A stretch of DNA of 64,000 bases, taken from an uncultured Candidatus Melainabacteria bacterium (GTDB lineage: Bacteria > Cyanobacteriota > Vampirovibrionia > Gastranaerophilales > Gastranaerophilaceae). The DNA is taken from contig CAKVCZ010000004.1 in the NCBI GenBank assembly GCA_934726055.1, forward strand, positions 1-64,000, written 5' to 3'. The notes beneath the pieces are model-generated. The model was not told the origin of the DNA. It saw only the letters and a list, made by a program, of their open reading frames with translations, and did no database searches. Numbering within the stretch: the first letter of the stretch is position 1; each line of letters starts with the position of its first letter. A program made the position numbers and the translations under genes. Below, in pieces: positions 62,477-64,000 of the stretch.

Positions 62477-62542
62477 TGGATCGCCACGGTAATGACTCAT
62501 AACGTCATAACGAGGAGCATAGCGACTAAGTAATTCCGTGAT
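62477..62542. repeat. Palindromic intergenic repeat, degenerate
   Basis: The sequence reads roughly GGATCGCCACGG, then AATGAC, TCATAACGTCAT, CGAGGAGCATAGCGAC and AATTCCGTGAT. The arms CACGG/CCGTG and TAATGAC/GTCATA pair. It strongly resembles the widespread intergenic palindrome with core CGTCATTGCGAGGAGC and AAGCGACG seen in many bacterial genomes, here with A/T changes. It is the only copy I see in the window. It is followed by AT-rich sequence and a GAAGGG ribosome site before the pilin gene. Confidence 0.6.
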
Positions 62543-62638
62543 AAAATATTGACCATTAATAAAAGTAAAAAAGTGTTTGTAAAGCATGAAATTTGGGTAT
62601 ATAATCACTACGTACAAAATTGAAGGGCGTAAAAGCTA

Positions 62639-63508
62639 ATGAATAAATTAATGCAACTAGCAAACAGGATAGAATTCAGTAATATTAAGAATTCTAGCAA
62701 ATTTAACTCTTTTCTAAAAATTACAAAGAAATTTATAGCATTTACTCTAGCAGAAACACTAATTGTAATGGGTGTAATAGGAATTGTTGCTGCATTGACT
62801 ATTCCAAATTTAAACAGTTCAACCGGAAATAAAGAAAAAGTAACTCGTGTAAAAAAAATTTATGCACAATTGAGTGAGGCTCACGACAGAGCAACTGCTG
62901 TGTATGGACCTGTTGAAAATTGGTTTACGAATCTTGGTTGTACGAATTTTGGTGAATATGATGCTTGTTCATTAAAATATTTTGATAGGATATCAGAGTT
63001 TATGAAGATGTCAAAAATTTGTAGAACAGAAGATAATAATTGTTTTATTACCGGCTGGATACCTGCATTATCAGAGTCAGCTAGTTCAACTCAAGATATT
63101 CAGGGATATCCAAGTGCAGTTTTGGCAGATGGAACGAGTATTAGTATAAAAGCAAATTCAAGTGGAGATGGGTGTGCTACTAGTTATGTTACAGCAAATG
63201 AACAATGCGGTGAAATTGTAGTAGATATTGATGGTCCTAATAAGGGTAAAAATACAGAGGGTATAGATATTTTTCACTTTTATTTTACTCGTGATGGTAT
63301 TAAGCCTCATCGTACAGATTCGTTGAGTTGGGAATCTATAGATTGTTTCTTTTATGGAGTTTATTGTGCAGTCTGGGTTCTTGAAAATGATAATATGGAT
63401 TATTTATTGACAAAGGATAAATCTACAAAAGAGAAAGCTGCAATTTGTCCTAACAATAATACTTTATCTTGGGAAACTATTCCTTGGACAGTTACAAGTT
63501 GCAAGTAG
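62639..63508 (+). CDS. Prepilin-type protein with Cys-rich C-terminal domain
   Basis: A 289-residue protein. A 34-residue leader with basic ends is followed by FTLAETLIVMGVIGIVAALTIP (prepilin motif, cleavage expected between A34 and F35), a hydrophobic helix and a globular domain. The domain contains the segments AHDRATAVYGPVENWF, WIPALSESASS, GEIVVDIDGPNKGKNTEGIDIF and a TVTSCK end. It is the full-length paralogue of the truncated gene at the start of the window. The likely role is as a minor pilin or surface protein assembled by the pilB/pilC/secretin system; its exact role is unknown. GAAGGG precedes ATG 62639. Confidence 0.85.
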   Translation: MNKLMQLANRIEFSNIKNSSKFNSFLKITKKFIAFTLAETLIVMGVIGIVAALTIPNLNSSTGNKEKVTRVKKIYAQLSEAHDRATAVYGPVENWFTNLGCTNFGEYDACSLKYFDRISEFMKMSKICRTEDNNCFITGWIPALSESASSTQDIQGYPSAVLADGTSISIKANSSGDGCATSYVTANEQCGEIVVDIDGPNKGKNTEGIDIFHFYFTRDGIKPHRTDSLSWESIDCFFYGVYCAVWVLENDNMDYLLTKDKSTKEKAAICPNNNTLSWETIPWTVTSCK

Positions 63509-63515
63509 TGAAATT

Positions 63516-64000
63516 TTAATTTTCATTAAAATCTGCGTATTTTGGATTTACTGCGACCCATTCAAACGGTTTATTATCAATTGATTGAGGAATTTGTTTA
63601 ACAAATGTTCCGCCATATTTACCTCTGGTAAATGTTAGATACCCTTCTTTTGATAAATTTGAATAAGCTTTTCTAATTGTATTTGGGCTTACGTCCATAA
63701 TTTCAGCCATTTCTATTATTGATGGTAATTTTGAATTGACTGTATATTTTTCAATAATCAAATTTTTTATTGAATCTTGAATATGATTATAGTGATATCT
63801 GGCTGTGAATTGCGATTTTGCAAAAATCGCAGATTCTACATTCGGCTGCAAGTGCGATTTGTTAGGGATTTTTGTAATGCATGTCCCGTATCTTCCTCTT
63901 TTTGGTAAGATAATTCCTTCTTTTGTCAGTATTTCTATTGCACTATGAATTGTTTTTACACTGACTTTTTCTATTTCTGCAAGTTTTTGGTGCGTTGGAA
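63516..64000 (-). CDS. Tandem winged-helix GntR-type regulator, 5' truncated
   Basis: On the minus strand the frame is open to the window edge, so the gene starts outside. The visible 160 residues hold two similar GntR-type winged-helix domains. The first is PTHQKLAEIEKVSVKTIHSA followed by IEILTKEGIILPKRGRYGT. The second is LPSIIEMAEIMDVSPNTIRKAYSNLSKEGYLTFTRGKYGGTFV. No effector-binding domain follows; the protein ends FEWVAVNPKYADFNEN. A TTG at 63851 could be read as a start, but the domain evidence favours the long frame. It is convergent with the pilin gene, 7 bases apart. Confidence 0.85.
   Translation of the reverse strand, partial: PTHQKLAEIEKVSVKTIHSAIEILTKEGIILPKRGRYGTCITKIPNKSHLQPNVESAIFAKSQFTARYHYNHIQDSIKNLIIEKYTVNSKLPSIIEMAEIMDVSPNTIRKAYSNLSKEGYLTFTRGKYGGTFVKQIPQSIDNKPFEWVAVNPKYADFNEN

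Noticed and set aside
63516..63851. GntR gene starting at TTG 63851 as a single-HTH protein
   Set aside because: The frame is open upstream and encodes a second similar HTH domain, so the longer protein is favoured.

Overview
The window is AT-rich, densely packed bacterial DNA. The gene set combines outer-membrane and lipid A functions (lpxK, a three-gene Mla-type transporter, msbA, a secretin), MEP isoprenoid genes (ispH, ispE), a type IV pilus operon and [FeFe]-hydrogenase. It also has two prepilin-like proteins of a distinctive type (FTLAE-type leader in the complete copy, a DIDGPNKG motif in the middle, a TVTSCK end). This combination best fits a gut-associated non-photosynthetic cyanobacterial relative (Melainabacteria/Vampirovibrionia, Gastranaerophilales-like). 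That placement is inferred from gene content; no rRNA gene is present to confirm it, and I found no tRNA, CRISPR array or insertion sequence.

Layout. 1-1.8 kb: the 3' part of a prepilin-like gene and a Fic gene broken by one stop codon. 1.9-6 kb: ispH-rpsA, an HNH nuclease, a 46-residue ORF and a receiver-ParA (CpaE-like) protein. 6.1-8.9 kb, minus strand: ftsZ and a leucyl aminopeptidase. 9.1-13 kb: rny, ymdB, a PHP phosphoesterase and a pseudopilin. 13-19.3 kb, minus strand: rsmA-ispE-mlaE-mlaF-mlaD-lpxK-nth, an envelope and housekeeping run. 19.4-22.7 kb: a glutamate-cysteine ligase, then a [2Fe-2S] protein with a monomeric [FeFe]-hydrogenase. 22.8-32 kb: msbA and a surface-sugar cassette for a CDP-3,6-dideoxyhexose (rfbF, rfbG, rfbH, a reductase/epimerase) with a glycosyltransferase-acetyltransferase fusion, an anchored acyltransferase and an HpcH/HpaI-type aldolase.

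32-43 kb, minus strand: a pilus assembly operon (pilot/GspC-like protein, secretin, PilB, PilC), a 101-residue protein, an SDR, a methyltransferase, a soluble histidine kinase, a REC-degenerate GGDEF-REC regulator and a secreted protein. 43-48 kb: a double-barrel U32 protein, a secreted protein and a GH57 enzyme. 48-53.7 kb, minus strand: tsaB, tsaE, a GAF-GGDEF cyclase, an HDOD protein with a recombinase-like N-terminus and two TPR proteins. 54-56.4 kb: a Met-rich/glycine-zipper protein, ferritin, desulfoferrodoxin and a Cys-cluster protein. 56.5-62.5 kb: rlmN, a Maf/DUF115-type protein, dtd, an unusual zinc-ribbon/RG-repeat protein, rimM and trmD. 62.5-64 kb: a palindromic repeat remnant, a full-length paralogue of the first prepilin and a tandem GntR-type regulator that runs off the end.

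The best leads for something undescribed are: the zinc-ribbon/RG-repeat/duplicated-domain protein (60055-61266), the HDOD protein with a dead serine-recombinase-like domain (50809-51984), the dideoxyhexose cassette with its aldolase (24685-32005), the tandem GntR regulator (63516-64000), and a strong + strand terminator with no + strand gene in front of it (53829-53866).
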